A DNA stretch of 20,545 nt, taken from contig CALEPS010000046.1 in the NCBI GenBank assembly GCA_937910305.1, positions 1 through 20,545 on the forward strand, given 5' to 3'. Each line of letters begins with the position of its first letter. Positions within the stretch are counted from its first letter, which is position 1. A model generated the notes under the pieces. That model was given only the letters and a program-made list of their open reading frames with translations. It made no database searches and had not been told where the DNA came from. Made by a program: the position numbers and the translations under genes. This DNA is from an uncultured Bacteroidales bacterium (GTDB lineage Bacteria > Bacteroidota > Bacteroidia > Bacteroidales > Paludibacteraceae). Of this stretch, positions 19,529-20,545 are shown one piece after another.

Positions 19529-20267
19529 CGGTACAAACAATATCCGGAGGTGTGATGGATAATATATATTCTTCGAGGTCACGTTGAAGGTGCGCAGAGA
19601 TGATCTTGCCTGTGCGCACCATAAAATAGATGACGAGTGCGAGAAGCAACAGCATCAACAAAAGGATGGTGTCGCCGCCCACTTTCATCATGAATGCAAA
19701 CGAATCATATACACCATGGAAAAGGAAAGGCATCAAGAACATGAAGCACAGGTCTTTCGTGCGTCCTTTGAAATGCGCTAGGGAGTAATAATATCCCATT
19801 ATCACGGCGCAGATGTAATGACACGGGACGGCCAACAAACTGCGTACAACAGCCGTGCCTTGCCAATGATCGAGGTTGCCAATGAGGTAGCCCACGTTCT
19901 CAATGGCAGCAAAGCCCATTCCGATGGCAACTGCGTAAACAATGCCATCCATGTTCTCATCGAAGTACTTGCACTTGCGGATGAATAGCCAAAGGAAGAG
20001 TAGCTTGACTGCTTCTTCCGGAAAGGCTGCACCAATGAAAGCATCCCAAATAGATGTACCAAAGGAAGTCGGGTTTGAGGAAACGAGGCCAATGAGACTC
20101 ATGAAAGCTTCTACGAACATGCAGACGATGGCGACCAACACGCCGTATCCGAATGCTTTCCAGATTTCCTTCTTGGGCTCGTGCCGATACTTGTCTTTCT
20201 TGTCAATGTACCACACCAACAAGACGGGTGCCAAGCATGCTGCGCATATGATTAACAATGGTGTCAT
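19482..20267 (-). CDS. PrsW-family intramembrane metalloprotease
   Basis: This 261-aa multi-pass membrane protein carries the PrsW (CPBP-related, EExxK) motifs: EEAVK at 84-88, GFAAIEN at 118-124, His150 in a membrane helix, and HGVYD at 184-188. The Glu and His residues are the predicted metal ligands. In Bacillus, PrsW makes the site-1 cut of an anti-sigma factor in response to envelope stress. Here no anti-sigma or sigma gene is visible; possible substrates include the CHASE2 or CHAT partner. The acidic C-terminal tail (DETKETEKENTTPLS) is coded by DNA overlapping the CHASE2 start. I chose the ATG giving MTPLLIICAA, 10 bp after the CHAT stop. Confidence 0.9.
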   Translation of the reverse strand: MTPLLIICAACLAPVLLVWYIDKKDKYRHEPKKEIWKAFGYGVLVAIVCMFVEAFMSLIGLVSSNPTSFGTSIWDAFIGAAFPEEAVKLLFLWLFIRKCKYFDENMDGIVYAVAIGMGFAAIENVGYLIGNLDHWQGTAVVRSLLAVPCHYICAVIMGYYYSLAHFKGRTKDLCFMFLMPFLFHGVYDSFAFMMKVGGDTILLLMLLLLALVIYFMVRTGKIISAHLQRDLEEYILSITPPDIVCTDETKETEKENTTPLS

Positions 20268-20277
20268 AGTATATCCT

Positions 20278-20545
20278 TTAATCAAGCATGATAAAACCAG
20301 CCCAACATGAGGGTTCGGGATATGTCGAGCGAACCTTTTGTTTTGCGGCCTCAAATGCTTTACGTTTATTCATTTTATTGACTATCCAATTGGAATAGAA
20401 CTCAGTCATCAACATCTGCGTTGCTGCGTCGTTCACTTTCCAAAGACTCATGATGATGGTCTGTACTCCAGCCAGTTTGAAGGCGCGCTGCAAACCATAT
20501 ACGCCATCGCTTTCCAAATCACCTTGTCCGGTCTCGCAGGCAGAG
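20278..20545 (-). CDS. CHAT domain (caspase-like) protease, C-terminal part, cut by window edge
   Basis: Only the last 88 or so codons are present. Reading to the edge, the sequence contains SACETGQG with the putative catalytic Cys (codon at 20536-20538), then ESDGVYGLQRAFKLAGV, SLWKVNDAAT and a final YPEPSCWAGFIMLD, all typical of the CHAT peptidase C-terminus (HetF/TPR-associated caspases). The catalytic His lies beyond the edge, as would any TPR region. CHAT proteases act as executioners in several systems, including the Craspase partner TPR-CHAT and gasdermin-linked defence, but many CHAT genes are uncharacterised. It is the first visible gene of the PrsW-CHASE2-FecR operon. Confidence 0.9.
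   Translation of the reverse strand, partial: SACETGQGDLESDGVYGLQRAFKLAGVQTIIMSLWKVNDAATQMLMTEFYSNWIVNKMNKRKAFEAAKQKVRSTYPEPSCWAGFIMLD

Overview
The window looks like a Bacteroidales (phylum Bacteroidota) chromosome fragment. Promoters fit the Bacteroidota pattern TTTG - about 20 bp - TAnnTTTG. Almost no start codon has a Shine-Dalgarno sequence. Several proteins belong to families I know mainly from gut Bacteroidales: a DUF4846 lipoprotein, a DUF5675 lysis-type protein, GYF_2 proteins, and an AAA_14/DUF4143 ATPase. No tRNA, rRNA, CRISPR array or transposase was found.

Region 1 (1-4640, minus strand) is a DNA phosphorothioation locus: dndC, dndD and the start of dndE, tightly packed behind a clear promoter. 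Upstream lies an unrecognised 270-aa gene whose promoter is almost the same as the dndC promoter, so the two are probably co-regulated.

Region 2 (4640-9570, plus strand) is an accessory or phage-like island of short genes: an HNH endonuclease, several unknowns, three small proteins with a shared N-terminus, and a lysis-like trio (membrane protein, DUF5675 protein, 35-aa peptide). Its intergenic DNA is unusually structured. There are arrays of small inverted repeats with 3-nt loops and recurring linkers. There are also three copies of a two-hairpin leader whose stems differ in sequence but keep their base pairing. The leaders sit just upstream of three of the genes (HNH, 7446, 8375). This leader family is the best candidate here for an undescribed element.

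Region 3 (9570-12670, minus strand) holds the AAA_14/DUF4143 ATPase with three promoter-proximal repeats exactly 33 bp apart, an ArdA-type antirestriction protein, a small acidic protein, and about 700 bp without a convincing gene.

Region 4 (12670-20545, minus strand) is a long, tightly packed envelope/signalling gene set. Reading downstream it contains: the C-terminus of a CHAT (caspase-like) protease, a PrsW-family membrane protease, a CHASE2 sensor protein, a secreted FecR-like protein, a membrane-anchored protein, two GYF_2 proteins (one with Sel1 repeats), a secreted protein, three small proteins, and the DUF4846 lipoprotein. Several junctions overlap by ATGA. Two copies of a 40-bp leader repeat (36/40 identical) divide the set into transcriptional blocks. 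A plausible reading is a membrane-sensing circuit with two proteases, lying within about 16 kb of a phosphorothioation system and an antirestriction gene.
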